DNA from: Syntrophomonas sp. UBA5288
Lineage (GTDB): Bacteria > Bacillota > Syntrophomonadia > Syntrophomonadales > Syntrophomonadaceae
Direction of reading: 5' to 3'
Length of the DNA: 53,921 nt
NCBI GenBank assembly: GCA_002408445.1
Contig: DHSK01000119.1
Coordinates: forward strand, 1 to 53,921
How positions within the stretch are numbered: the first letter of the stretch is position 1; the number at the start of each line of letters is the position of its first letter. The notes below the pieces were generated by a model. That model was not told the DNA's origin. It worked only from the letters and a program-made list of their open reading frames with translations, and made no database searches. The position numbers and the translations under genes were made by a program. Positions 26,597 to 35,705 of the stretch are shown in pieces.

Positions 26597-27703
26597 TTGA
26601 AGGTTATAATAAGCGGGGGAGGTACAGGCGGACATATATATCCGGCCCTGGCTATTGCCCGCGGTATAATGGACCGGGATGCCTCGGTCCAAATTTTATA
26701 TGTGGGAACGGAAAAGGGCATGGAAAGTACTATTGTACCTCAAGCCGGCTTTGACTTTAAAACGGTGGATATTAGAGGCATTGATCGTACATCAATGCTG
26801 AAGGCCAGTAAATCACTGCTTAAAATACCGTTGAGTTTTTGGCAGGCCCGAAGCATTATCCGGGAGTTTAAACCGGATATTGTCATCGGTACGGGGGGAT
26901 ATGTATCATATCCGGTGGTACTGGCAGCATCGTATACCAATACTAAAACGATTATCCATGAACAAAATGCTTATCCTGGCCTGGCTAACCGCAATCTGGC
27001 CAAACGGGTGGACTATGTAATGCTCACCTTTGAAGAAGCTGCCCCTTATTTTAAAGGAGCCCGGGTAAAAGTTACCGGTTTGCCGGTGCGTTCTGAGATA
27101 GTCCAGGTCGATGCAGATGTGGCCAGGAAAAACCTGGGTCTCAGTCAAGAGCCTTTTAGCCTGGTAGCTTTTGGCGGCAGCCGGGGGGCCATGAGTATAA
27201 ACCGTGCCATGCTTGACGTAGTAGAGCGTTATGCCGGGGAAAATATTCAGATTATCTGGATTACCGGGGAAGATGGTTACGCGGAAATAAAAGAACAGCT
27301 GGCCGCACGGGTCAATATCGATTCGATGAAATGCCAGCTGCAACTCAAACCCTACATGTATGATATTGAACAGGCCCTGGCTGTTTCAGATTTGGCGGTA
27401 TGCCGGGCCGGAGCCAGCACCTTGTGCGAACTGGCGGTGATGGGATTACCTGCCATACTTATTCCCTATCCTTATGCGGCGGAGAATCACCAGGAAAAGA
27501 ACGCCCGGGCACTGGTGGATAAAAATGCAGCGGTGCTGGTTATTGATGAGTTCCTGGATGGGGATACTCTATATAAGAAGATAGAGCAGTTGAAAAACAA
27601 TCCTGAAACCATGGCCGCCATGAAAAAGAATATATTGCATGAGGCACGGCCGGATGCTTTAGAAGCGATACTTGAGGTGGTAATGAATTCGGTAAATAAT
27701 TAG
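26597..27703 (+). CDS. murG: UDP-GlcNAc:lipid I N-acetylglucosaminyltransferase MurG
   Basis: A 368-residue GT-B glycosyltransferase on the inner membrane face that converts lipid I to lipid II. The family loop GGGTGGH is at residues 7-13, GTGGYVSYP near 96-104, HEQNAYPGLANR near 122-133, and the donor-binding CRAGASTLCELAVMGLPAILIPYP near 270-293. I prefer TTG 26597, because GAGGTG at 26585-26590 lies 6 nt upstream and the protein then starts MKVIISGGGTGG; a GTG at 26588 falls within that site. Confidence 0.96.
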   Translation: MKVIISGGGTGGHIYPALAIARGIMDRDASVQILYVGTEKGMESTIVPQAGFDFKTVDIRGIDRTSMLKASKSLLKIPLSFWQARSIIREFKPDIVIGTGGYVSYPVVLAASYTNTKTIIHEQNAYPGLANRNLAKRVDYVMLTFEEAAPYFKGARVKVTGLPVRSEIVQVDADVARKNLGLSQEPFSLVAFGGSRGAMSINRAMLDVVERYAGENIQIIWITGEDGYAEIKEQLAARVNIDSMKCQLQLKPYMYDIEQALAVSDLAVCRAGASTLCELAVMGLPAILIPYPYAAENHQEKNARALVDKNAAVLVIDEFLDGDTLYKKIEQLKNNPETMAAMKKNILHEARPDALEAILEVVMNSVNN

Positions 27704-27705
27704 AC

Positions 27706-27728
27706 GCTGAAGAAGAGGATTCTTCAGC
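27706..27728 (+). repeat. Perfect 9-bp inverted repeat after murG
   Basis: GCTGAAGAA (27706-27714) pairs with TTCTTCAGC (27720-27728), starting three bases after the murG stop. No T run follows, so termination is uncertain. The start ACGCTGAAGA matches module A of the intergenic repeats. Confidence 0.6.
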
Positions 27729-27798
27729 CGCTGGACAAGTTTCATGTTTTATGCGGAAGATATAGCCCAAGCAAAATATCTGCGGAAGGGTTGACATT

Positions 27799-27862
27799 CG
27801 CTATTTCAGGTGGGGATACGGCTTCCCTTTGAGGTTCGCTGCGCGGATCGAATTCAGGCATT
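27799..27862 (+). repeat. REP-like repeat, degenerate copy
   Basis: CGCTATTTCAG, then a diverged palindrome including GGTTCGC-tgc-GCGGATC, aligns with the copies at 13092 and 39900. The outer GGGGACA/TGTCCCC arms have decayed. It lies in the 306-bp murG-murC gap. Confidence 0.6.
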
Positions 27863-28009
27863 TAAATATTATGCCATAAAATCGGGGCCATTACTTTAAA
27901 TTAGGCCGCTTTTTTAAGGGACAGGCTAGTATCACCACTTTTATTAATTTTGCATACTATAAGGTGTAAATACTACTATTAATGGAATGGATAAGAAGGA
28001 GATGAGAAA

Positions 28010-29383
28010 ATGGCCACTATGGAAGGACACTGGGTTCACATGGTGGGAATAGCCGGGGTAGGAATGAGCGGTATTGCTCGTGTGCTGACTGAGGAAGGCA
28101 CTAAGGTTAGCGGCTCTGATTTGCAGAACACTACTATTACTAAAAGTCTTGAAGAGATGGGAATAGTAATTAATTACGGCCATTCATCCTCCAATATTGG
28201 GGAAGGAGTTGATTTAGTAGTAATATCTTCGGCTATACCTTCCGATAATTGTGAAGTCCTTGAAGCCCGCAAAAGGAATATTCCGGTTATCAAAAGAGGG
28301 GAAATGCTGGCTCGAATGATGAATTCCTACAAGGGAATAGCTGTTGCCGGGGCCCACGGCAAAACAACAACTACTTCCATGATTTATACTGTACTGGCAG
28401 CCGGAAATATGGACCCGACTTTCATTGTTGGAGGTGAAATCCGGGAAAGCAAGCTAAACGCCTGTCTGGGAAAAGGTGATTATTTTGTAGCCGAAGCAGA
28501 CGAAAGTGATGCTTCATTTCTGCGTTTGCAACCCTATATTGCCGTAGTTACCAACATTGAAAACGATCATCTGGATTATTACAAATCATTTGAGCGCATT
28601 CAAAATGCTTTCAAACAATTTATCGAACAGGTCAGACCAGATGGATTTGCTCTTCTATACGGTGGCGACCCCTTTGCCGACTTGATAAAGGATCAGGTTG
28701 CCAGACGTATTTTACTTTACGGCGAAGATAAGGAATATGATTATGCCATGGTTGATTGGCGGACAGAAGGTATGGGCAGTGTGTTTACAGTGCTGAAAAA
28801 CGGGAGCCGCCTGGGCGAAATTGAGTTATCGGTGCCGGGACGGCACAATGCTTTAAACGCTCTGGCAGCAGTGGCAGTAGCATGCGAAACCGGCGTTGAA
28901 TTCGAAAAAATAAGGTCAGCCTTAAGAACTTTTCAGGGTACTAAAAGGCGTTTTCAGCTGCTGGGAGAAGTTAATGGAATTACAGTAGTGGATGATTATG
29001 CCCATCATCCTACCGAAATCAAGGCTACCATTGAAGCCGGCAAAAACTTAAAACCGGGTCGCCTGGTGGTTGCTTTCCAACCGCACCGGTACTCGCGCAC
29101 CAATCTTTTAGGCACTCAAATCGGGCAGTCCTTTGTGGGGGCCGACATGGTCATATTGACCGGTATATATTCGGCCGGGGAAAAGCCTATCGAAGGTGTG
29201 AGCAGTGAATTAATATATCAGGCCGCCAAAAAGGCAGGTAATAATATAATCTATATTCCTGAATTAGATGAAGCGGAAGATTATGTGACCAAAAACCTCA
29301 AAAAAGAAGACCTGTTAATAACCATGGGGGCAGGAAACATCTGGATGCTGGGGATGAATGTGGTTGAACGGCTGCGCAATTAA
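28010..29383 (+). CDS. murC: UDP-MurNAc:L-alanine ligase
   Basis: A 457-residue Mur ligase that adds the first L-alanine of the stem peptide. HMVGIAGVGMSGIA at 10-23 is the N-terminal nucleotide-fold loop, GAHGKTTT at 114-121 the ATP loop, ENDHLDYYKS near 184-193 and YAHHPTEIKAT near 329-339 the substrate and ATP contacts. ATG start with AAGGAGATG at 27996-28004. The gene is separated from murG by a repeat-rich gap, so a separate promoter is possible. In Bacillus this position holds murB; no murB is in the window. Confidence 0.97.
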   Translation: MATMEGHWVHMVGIAGVGMSGIARVLTEEGTKVSGSDLQNTTITKSLEEMGIVINYGHSSSNIGEGVDLVVISSAIPSDNCEVLEARKRNIPVIKRGEMLARMMNSYKGIAVAGAHGKTTTTSMIYTVLAAGNMDPTFIVGGEIRESKLNACLGKGDYFVAEADESDASFLRLQPYIAVVTNIENDHLDYYKSFERIQNAFKQFIEQVRPDGFALLYGGDPFADLIKDQVARRILLYGEDKEYDYAMVDWRTEGMGSVFTVLKNGSRLGEIELSVPGRHNALNALAAVAVACETGVEFEKIRSALRTFQGTKRRFQLLGEVNGITVVDDYAHHPTEIKATIEAGKNLKPGRLVVAFQPHRYSRTNLLGTQIGQSFVGADMVILTGIYSAGEKPIEGVSSELIYQAAKKAGNNIIYIPELDEAEDYVTKNLKKEDLLITMGAGNIWMLGMNVVERLRN

Positions 29384-29420
29384 TTAAGGGCCATGCCTAA
29401 TCCAGTCGGGGGTGTAAAAT

Positions 29421-30674
29421 TTGGATTGTTTGCTGGTCAGAGGGGGAAGACCCCTGAAAGGGCGAGTAACCATAAGCGGTTCCAAGAACGCTATTCTGCC
29501 TATTATGGCCGCCAGTCTTATGTCATCGGGAGAAGTGGTTCTTTCCGGAGTACCGGAACTCGAAGATATTAGTGTTATGTCAGATGCCCTGACCATGCTG
29601 GGGGCCAGGGTAACCCGTGATGGTACAGTTCTGATTATCGATGGAAGGTTCGTAGCCGGCTGCGAACTTCCGGAAAGCATATCGCGTAAGATGAGGGCGT
29701 CAAATCTGGTTATGGGCGCCTTATTGGCTCGTTTCAACAATGCCCGGGTAGCTTATCCCGGTGGTTGCGCTATCGGCACCAGACCAATGGATTTGCATAT
29801 TAAAGGGTTTAAAAGTCTGGGTTATGAAATGAAGGATGAACATGGGTTTATTGAAGGCAAAGCTTTAAACACGGGGGGAAAAGAAGTGCTGCTGGATTTT
29901 CCCAGTGTGGGGGCTACTGAAAATATCATGATGGCGGCCTGTCTTACTTCCGGTACCACCTTTATTCGCAATGCGGCCCGTGAACCGGAAATAGTTGATC
30001 TGCAGAATTTCTTAAACCGGATGGGTGCCAGAATAAGAGGAGCCGGGCTGGATACTATCAAAATCGAAGGAGTAAAGAAATTAGGAGGGGTAGAACACAC
30101 CGTCATTCCGGACCGGATCGAAGCCGGAACTTTTATGACGGCCGCAGCTATAACCAGAGGCGATGTATGGATTGAAAACGTAGTAGTTGAACATATTCAG
30201 CCGGTTATGGCCAAGCTCAGTGAAATTGGGGTGGAGGTAATACCCTGGAATGGCGGTATACGTGTGATCGGGAATAAAAACTATTCTCCCACCGATATAA
30301 AAACCATGCCTTATCCCGGCTTTCCTACCGATATGCAGCCCCAGATGATGGCCTTATTGGCTACTGTGCCGGGGACCAGTATAATGGTTGAAACTATATT
30401 TGAAAATCGATACATGCATGTTCCGGAACTGCGCCGGATGGGGACCGATATCAAGGTTGAAGGCAGAGTGGCAATAATTAAAGGACGGGAAGGTCTGGAA
30501 GCAGCCTCGGTGGAGGCGACTGATTTGCGGGCCGGAGCTGCCCTCATTATTGCCGGACTATATGCCAGGGGTGAAACCCGGATAACCCGGATCGACCATA
30601 TAGACCGGGGTTATGAAAGAATTCATGATAAATTTGCCGCGCTCGGGGCTGAGGTTTATCGGCAAACCGCTTAA
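29421..30674 (+). CDS. murA: UDP-GlcNAc 1-carboxyvinyltransferase
   Basis: A 417-residue MurA catalysing the first committed step of peptidoglycan synthesis, transfer of enolpyruvate from PEP to UDP-GlcNAc. K22-N23 in ISGSKNAILP and catalytic C116 in YPGGCAIGTRPMDLH are present, so the enzyme should be sensitive to fosfomycin-type inactivation in principle. Start is TTG 29421 with GGGGGTG at 29408-29414. The gene takes the place between murC and ftsQ where other Firmicutes have murB; whether another murA exists elsewhere cannot be seen. Confidence 0.95.
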   Translation: MDCLLVRGGRPLKGRVTISGSKNAILPIMAASLMSSGEVVLSGVPELEDISVMSDALTMLGARVTRDGTVLIIDGRFVAGCELPESISRKMRASNLVMGALLARFNNARVAYPGGCAIGTRPMDLHIKGFKSLGYEMKDEHGFIEGKALNTGGKEVLLDFPSVGATENIMMAACLTSGTTFIRNAAREPEIVDLQNFLNRMGARIRGAGLDTIKIEGVKKLGGVEHTVIPDRIEAGTFMTAAAITRGDVWIENVVVEHIQPVMAKLSEIGVEVIPWNGGIRVIGNKNYSPTDIKTMPYPGFPTDMQPQMMALLATVPGTSIMVETIFENRYMHVPELRRMGTDIKVEGRVAIIKGREGLEAASVEATDLRAGAALIIAGLYARGETRITRIDHIDRGYERIHDKFAALGAEVYRQTA

Positions 30675-30709
30675 AAGGAATAAATTGGCTGGAGGTCTAC
30701 CAAAATAAA

Positions 30710-30758
30710 CCACCCTGCCCTGAGGTCCTCCAAGTATCGGGTCATAGGGCAGGTTTCG
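30710..30758 (+). repeat. Hairpin-forming intergenic repeat, copy 2
   Basis: CTGCCCT pairs with AGGGCAG in the murA-ftsQ gap; TAGGGCAGG..TCGAA..AAG after it aligns with the element before ftsW (25419-25475). Confidence 0.45.
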
Positions 30759-30812
30759 AAATAAGTCTCATGGGTAGACATTTATTAAAGTAATGCTTTT
30801 GTGAGGTTTTTT

Positions 30813-30821
30813 TGCTATAAT
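30813..30821 (+). promoter_or_regulatory. Extended -10 promoter before ftsQ
   Basis: TGC followed by TATAAT gives an extended -10 element about 40 bp before ftsQ; no good -35 is present. It may drive ftsQ-to-ftsZ separately from the upstream mur genes. Confidence 0.45.
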
Positions 30822-30859
30822 CAGCACAGTATTTATGTAGATTAGGGTAGTGAAATATT

Positions 30860-31588
30860 ATGAGCACCAGAGCCCGTCGATTAAGTATGTCGATACTGGT
30901 TCTTATAGTTCTGGTATCGATATACTTGTTTGTTCACAGCTCATTTTTTAATATTAATAAAATATACGTGACCGGTTTGAAGGCCATTACCGCCGATGAA
31001 GTTACTGCTCTGGCCGGAATCAAGACCGGCACCAATATTTTTGAGATAAACCGGGATGTTTGCGCCGGGGCCATTAAAATACATCCCATGGTTAAACAGG
31101 CCACTATAGTCAGGCATTATCCCCGGACCATTGAGATCCGTATAGCGGAAAGAAAAATGTGGGCGGTAATTCCTTATCCGGAAGGCTATGCTTGCGTTGA
31201 CAACCAAGGTGTATGCCTGGATCGGGTTAAGAGCATTGACATTACCAAATATCCTCTGATAACTCTGGATAAATTACCTGCACGGATTAATCTGGGACAA
31301 CCAGTTAATGCAGATGCCGTGCATATGATAAAAAAGATTTATGATGCACTTGGAGAAAATTCCAATCAAATTTCCGAGTTTCATTACCTGAATGAAGATG
31401 AAGGTATTATAATATATACAATTGCAGGTACACAGGTTAAGTTTGGTAATCTGGACCGGCTTGATGAAAAAATCAAATTCTTTCCTCAGATATTTAATTT
31501 GGAAAAAGATTTACAGACCAAAGAGCACGAAGTGCTTCAATATGTGGATTTACGATATAAAGGCGAACCGGTAATAAAAACAAGGTAG
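30860..31588 (+). CDS. ftsQ: Cell division protein FtsQ/DivIB
   Basis: A 242-residue bitopic protein: short cytoplasmic N-terminus, one membrane helix (about 9-27), then a POTRA domain (about 30-100; FFNINKIYVTGLKAITADEVTALAGIKTGTNIFEIN) and the FtsQ beta domain. It belongs to the FtsQ-FtsL-DivIC complex at the septum. Position before DUF881, sbp and ftsAZ agrees with divIB in Bacillus. ATG start at 30860; only a weak ribosome binding site (GGGTAG) is seen. Confidence 0.92.
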   Translation: MSTRARRLSMSILVLIVLVSIYLFVHSSFFNINKIYVTGLKAITADEVTALAGIKTGTNIFEINRDVCAGAIKIHPMVKQATIVRHYPRTIEIRIAERKMWAVIPYPEGYACVDNQGVCLDRVKSIDITKYPLITLDKLPARINLGQPVNADAVHMIKKIYDALGENSNQISEFHYLNEDEGIIIYTIAGTQVKFGNLDRLDEKIKFFPQIFNLEKDLQTKEHEVLQYVDLRYKGEPVIKTR

Positions 31589-31603
31589 CAAAGGGTGGTA
31601 GGC

Positions 31604-32320
31604 TTGCGTAGCAGGAGTGCACAAATATCAATAGCTATAGTATGTCTCGTGCTGGGAATCATGCTGGCAGTTCAATATAGGACTTCTAATCGGGAAACTG
31701 AGTTGCTTCCCGGTCGGGACAAAGAATTGTTATTAAAACTGCAAACAGTGACCGAGGAAAGAGATTCACTGGCCCGGGAAGTAATATCCTTACGGGATAA
31801 GTTAAGCAACATTGGCGGTAATGATAAAGCAACCAGTGATTTGCAGGATGAATTACGCAAAGCTAATCTGGCGGCAGGACTCATTCCGGTACATGGTCCG
31901 GGAATAATCGTAACCTTAAATGACAGCCCCCAGGCTTTACAGGCCGGCTCCGATCCCAATGCCCTGCTGGTCCATGATGATGACCTGTTACGGGTTACCA
32001 ATGAACTGAAGGCTTCCGGTGCGGAGGCCATATCGGTAAACAATGAAAGGCTTACCGCCACATCAGAAATCAGATGTGCCGGGACCACCATTTTGGTGAA
32101 TACCAGTAAAATTGCACCCCCGTTTGTAATAAAGGCTATCGGGGATCCTGATATATTGCAGAGTGGTGTCCAGATAAAATATGGATATCTGGAGCAATTA
32201 AAGGCAATCGGCATCCAGGTGCAGGTGCAAAAAGTGGATGATGTCACCGTTCCGGCCTATGCCGGACTGACCAAGTTCAACTACAGTAAACCGGTGCAAT
32301 ACAAGGAAAAGGCGGATTAA
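31604..32320 (+). CDS. DUF881 family membrane protein (YlxW/YlxX-like)
   Basis: A 238-residue protein with an N-terminal membrane helix (about 7-22), a coiled coil (about 40-75) and a DUF881 domain (about 85-225). DUF881 proteins lie between divIB and sbp/ftsA in many Firmicutes and Actinobacteria; their role is unknown, presumably in division or septal wall. TTG 31604 is chosen because AGGGTGG at 31592-31598 precedes it; GTG 31595 is the alternative. Confidence 0.88.
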   Translation: MRSRSAQISIAIVCLVLGIMLAVQYRTSNRETELLPGRDKELLLKLQTVTEERDSLAREVISLRDKLSNIGGNDKATSDLQDELRKANLAAGLIPVHGPGIIVTLNDSPQALQAGSDPNALLVHDDDLLRVTNELKASGAEAISVNNERLTATSEIRCAGTTILVNTSKIAPPFVIKAIGDPDILQSGVQIKYGYLEQLKAIGIQVQVQKVDDVTVPAYAGLTKFNYSKPVQYKEKAD

Positions 32321-32322
32321 AT

Positions 32323-32658
32323 ATGTGGTGGATAACTTTATTTTGTCTTTTACTGGGTTTGTTGATAGGCTTTCAACTGCCTTTGTTACTTCCTGTAGTT
32401 TATGCGAAATATATGTCTATTGCCGTACTGGCAGCACTAGATTCCGTCTTTGGTGCTATTAGAGGCTATATGGAAGACAGTTTCGATAATACCATTTTTA
32501 TAAGCGGCTTTATCTTCAATACCTTGCTGGCGGCCGGATTGGCTTATATCGGTGACCGCCTGGGGGTTGAACTGTATCTGGCCGCAGTTGTTGTGTTTGG
32601 AGTGAGATTGTTTCAAAATTTGGCCATAATACGTCGATATTTATTTAAAAAATACTAA
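32323..32658 (+). CDS. sbp: Small basic membrane protein Sbp (DUF1290)
   Basis: A 111-residue membrane protein with three or four helices and a basic C-terminus (RRYLFKKY). It matches the DUF1290 family, called small basic protein in Bacillus, located between DUF881 and ftsA. Function is unknown. The central DSVFGAIRGYMEDSFDNTIFISG stretch lies between the second and third helices and is the conserved part. The ATG follows the DUF881 stop by 2 bp. Confidence 0.9.
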   Translation: MWWITLFCLLLGLLIGFQLPLLLPVVYAKYMSIAVLAALDSVFGAIRGYMEDSFDNTIFISGFIFNTLLAAGLAYIGDRLGVELYLAAVVVFGVRLFQNLAIIRRYLFKKY

Positions 32659-32735
32659 ATATTTTTATAGCTCAAAAAAGGAATATATTTGTGTTTGTGG
32701 TATTTTAACTTAGGAGAATTATTAAGGGGTGCTTG

Positions 32736-33968
32736 ATGATTAGAAGACGAAATATAGTAGTCGCCTTAGACGTCGGTACCAGTAATATAAAGGCTGCACT
32801 GGGTGAAATCAGCTACGAACACGGAGTTACCGTTCTGGGAGTAACCCATACACCTTCAAACGGTATACGCAAGGGCAACATTATTGATATTGACAGTACC
32901 GCCCGGGCCATTGATTTATGCCTTAGCGAATTGGAAAGGCTGACCGGGATGGAAATAGCGGATGCCCTGGTGGGGTTTTCCGGTGCCAGTGTGAATGCGA
33001 TCAAGAATCATGCCATTATCGCGGCCGGGAATCCTAATTATGAGATAAGCGATGAAGATAAAAGCCGGGTTTTGAAATCCGCCTGCAACATTGCACTGCC
33101 TCCTGACAAAGCCATCGTACAAACCATAGAAACACAATACATAGTTGATGGGTATGACGGGGTAAAGGATCCTGTGGGTATGGCAGGGAGCAGGCTTGAA
33201 GCTGAAGTTGTAATCATTATTGCTGCCGCTGCGGCCCTGCAGAACCTGCAGCGGAGTATTCAACGGGTCAATCTGCATATTAATCAAATAGTATATAATC
33301 CGTTGCTGGTGGCTGAAGCAGTGCTTTTGCCGGCCGAAAAGGAAATAGGAGTAGCCTTGATAGATATAGGAGGAGGGACCACCGAGATATCGGTATTCGA
33401 TGGAAATAGTCTGGTTTTTACGTCAGTGTTACCGGTAGGTGAAGAGTTTATAACCAGAGATTTGGCTATTGTATTACGGACATCCTTGGAGGAAGCCGCC
33501 CGCATCAAGGAAGAATATGGCACGGTCTTGATGGAACCGGCGGGCGAGGATGAATTTATAGAAGTCAGAAATATTCAGGGCGGGGAAGTAAAACAAGTAT
33601 CCCTGCAAACGGTAACTGATATAATTTATGCCCGGGTTGAAGAAATAATTGCCATGATTACAGCAGAAATTGAACTATCGGGCTATGCCGGAAAGTTGCC
33701 GGCCGGAATCGTTTTAAGCGGAGGCGGCGCACAGATCGCCGGTATCATACAGGTCATGGAGAATATTATGAAATTGCCCGTAAGGTCAGGAACACCGGAT
33801 AATATCAGCTGCTTGACGGCAGATATTAATAAACCTCAAAATGCAGCTATTTTAGGAGGACTAATGTATGCGTCCCATAGTACGGTAATAGAGGAAATGG
33901 AAAAAAGTCAGAACCTGGGTAATTCCTTTAATCGGGTGTCTGCTTGGTTCAAGGAACTATTTTCTTAA
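32736..33968 (+). CDS. ftsA: Cell division protein FtsA
   Basis: A 410-residue actin-like ATPase that tethers FtsZ to the membrane. Phosphate 1 motif DVGTS at 12-16, GGGTTEISVF near 210-219, and a C-terminal region ending FNRVSAWFKELF that forms the amphipathic membrane-targeting helix. The ATG 32736 is one codon after an in-frame TTG; the AAGGGG at 32724-32729 fits the ATG better. ftsZ follows 19 bp downstream. Confidence 0.96.
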   Translation: MIRRRNIVVALDVGTSNIKAALGEISYEHGVTVLGVTHTPSNGIRKGNIIDIDSTARAIDLCLSELERLTGMEIADALVGFSGASVNAIKNHAIIAAGNPNYEISDEDKSRVLKSACNIALPPDKAIVQTIETQYIVDGYDGVKDPVGMAGSRLEAEVVIIIAAAAALQNLQRSIQRVNLHINQIVYNPLLVAEAVLLPAEKEIGVALIDIGGGTTEISVFDGNSLVFTSVLPVGEEFITRDLAIVLRTSLEEAARIKEEYGTVLMEPAGEDEFIEVRNIQGGEVKQVSLQTVTDIIYARVEEIIAMITAEIELSGYAGKLPAGIVLSGGGAQIAGIIQVMENIMKLPVRSGTPDNISCLTADINKPQNAAILGGLMYASHSTVIEEMEKSQNLGNSFNRVSAWFKELFS

Positions 33969-33987
33969 AGGTGGAGGAGGTTGTTGA

Positions 33988-35049
33988 ATGCCATTAGATT
34001 TTGACGTTGACATGGAGCAATATGCAGATATCAAAGTTATTGGAGTAGGCGGCGGAGGAAATAATGCTATAAATCGAATGATCGAAGCAGGTTTAAAGGG
34101 TGTTGAATTTATAGTTGTCAATACTGATGCTCAGGCACTTTATCTTTCCAAAGCTGAAAAAAAGATACAGGTAGGAGAAAAACTGACCAAAGGTCTGGGT
34201 GCCGGTGCCGACCCGGAAGTAGGAATGAAGGCTGCGGAAGAGAATACCGACGATATCAAAAAGGCCCTGCAAGGTGCCGATATGGTTTTTGTAACCGCAG
34301 GCATGGGAGGCGGTACAGGTACAGGCGGTGCACCTGTTATAGCGCGTATAGCTAAAGAAGTGGGAGCGTTGACGGTCGGGGTTGTAACCAAACCCTTTAC
34401 CTTTGAAGGGCGCAAGCGCAATATTCAAGCGGAACGTGGTATTCAAGCCCTGCGCGAGGCAGTGGATAGTCTGATTACTATTCCCAATGACCGGCTGTTA
34501 CAGGTAGTGGATAAAAATACCGCTTTTAACGAGGCCTTTCGTATAGCCGACGACATCCTGCGTCAGGGGGTGCAGGGCATATCCGATTTGATTGCCGTCC
34601 CGGGAGTAATTAATTGTGACTTCGCCGATGTCCAAACGGTTATGCAGAATACTGGTTCTGCTTTGATGGGGATAGGAAGAGCCAGCGGTGATAAAAGAGC
34701 CTCAGAAGCAGCTCGTATGGCTATATCAAGCCCTCTCCTGGAGACCTCGATTGAAGGAGCCAAAGGAGTACTCTTTAATATCAGCGGCGGTAATGATTTA
34801 ACTTTGTTTGAGATTAACGAGGCCGCAGAAATTATTCATCAGGCGGCTGATGTGGAAGCCAATATTATCTTTGGTGCCAATATAGATGAGAATCTTAATG
34901 ATGAGGTACGGGTCACCGTGATAGCGACCGGCTTTAATTCACCCAAACCGGCCATAGAAACTCCTTCACGGGTAAAAGGCGTGGAGGCCCCCACATCCTT
35001 CCTGGATAAAAATGATCTTGAAATTCCTCCTTTTCTCAGACGCAGATGA
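33988..35049 (+). CDS. ftsZ: Cell division GTPase FtsZ
   Basis: A 353-residue tubulin homologue forming the Z ring. The tubulin signature GGGTGTGG lies at 107-114, with GGGGNNAINRM at 21-31 and NTDAQAL at 45-51. The C-terminal peptide DLEIPPFLRRR binds FtsA and other partners. The linker between GTPase core and tail is short (about 25 residues). A strong binding site GGTGGAGGAGG precedes the ATG. A good terminator follows at 35121, closing the dcw operon. Confidence 0.98.
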   Translation: MPLDFDVDMEQYADIKVIGVGGGGNNAINRMIEAGLKGVEFIVVNTDAQALYLSKAEKKIQVGEKLTKGLGAGADPEVGMKAAEENTDDIKKALQGADMVFVTAGMGGGTGTGGAPVIARIAKEVGALTVGVVTKPFTFEGRKRNIQAERGIQALREAVDSLITIPNDRLLQVVDKNTAFNEAFRIADDILRQGVQGISDLIAVPGVINCDFADVQTVMQNTGSALMGIGRASGDKRASEAARMAISSPLLETSIEGAKGVLFNISGGNDLTLFEINEAAEIIHQAADVEANIIFGANIDENLNDEVRVTVIATGFNSPKPAIETPSRVKGVEAPTSFLDKNDLEIPPFLRRR

Positions 35050-35120
35050 AAAATTAAAATTATAATCGGGTTTTACGAAATCCTAGTACATATTGAATAT
35101 GCTAACTTTGTCTACATTTT

Positions 35121-35152
35121 AAAACCGGGAAGATATTATCCCGGTTTTTTGT
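35121..35152 (+). terminator. Intrinsic terminator of the dcw operon
   Basis: AAAACCGGG (35121-35129) pairs with CCCGGTTTT (35140-35148), followed by Ts. Confidence 0.9.
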
Positions 35153-35254
35153 TTTTTCTGCGGAAAGATTACCATTCCCCTGCCTCTATTCTTACATTTT
35201 CCTGTACATTGTCCTGTTATAATTTATTACATATTTAGGCATAGGTGTTAATTA

Positions 35255-35599
35255 GAAAATTCAACACAGAAGGACACTGATTAATTATGATTAACACAGA
35301 TTTTTTTTGAACAACCATACAAGGGAATGAGGCAGGCATGAGGAGGGTTCTTATGCCTGGATTTTAGAAAAATGCTGTGCTTACGGAGGCCGGTGGTGAG
35401 GTTTATAGCGGAGGGCTTTTGCGATAGAAAACCATTGCAGGGATTGGGGTGTTAAGGTTAGCGCAGCACCGGTAAAGGCGACTCTATATGGTTCGCATAT
35501 AATTAGTTAACAAAAATACTTAATGCAGCTACAATATCCGCTCTATACTAATGTGAGTCCGGGGTGCAAGCGTTCTTAATATCCCAATCCCGGCATAAT
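35255..35599 (+). repeat. Composite intergenic repeat: modules D, inverted B and C
   Basis: This fills most of the 656-bp ftsZ-spoIIGA gap. Module D (35255-35300, ACACAGA units) matches 50442-50487 at 45 of 46 positions. Module B appears inverted at 35379-35411. GGGGTGTTAAGGTTAGCG at about 35447 is also found at 50541. Module C at 35523-35599 is the best match to the hemZ copy. No open reading frame with a binding site was seen in the gap. Confidence 0.8.
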
Positions 35600-35705
35600 C
35601 CACCTCATAGGATACTGCCAATTTAGTGAATGGTTGTATGTTGCGAGTATGGTGCAAATGGTTGTTATACCAGATCATGGATGCTTAATAAGATAGGGGG
35701 ATAAA

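Noticed and set aside
27929..27959. A SigG-like promoter before murC (GTATC and CATACTA)
   Set aside because: CATACTA matches SigG -10, but the -35 is poor and a forespore promoter for murC makes little sense; chance match is likely.
29384..29420. A short B/C repeat remnant before murA
   Set aside because: GGGCCATGCCTAA and GTCGGGGGTG resemble parts of the repeat but the stretch is too short and overlaps the murA binding site.
32677..32720. A SigH-like promoter before ftsA (AAAGGAATA)
   Set aside because: The -35-like element is good and Bacillus ftsA does use SigH, but no GAAT-type -10 lies at the right distance.
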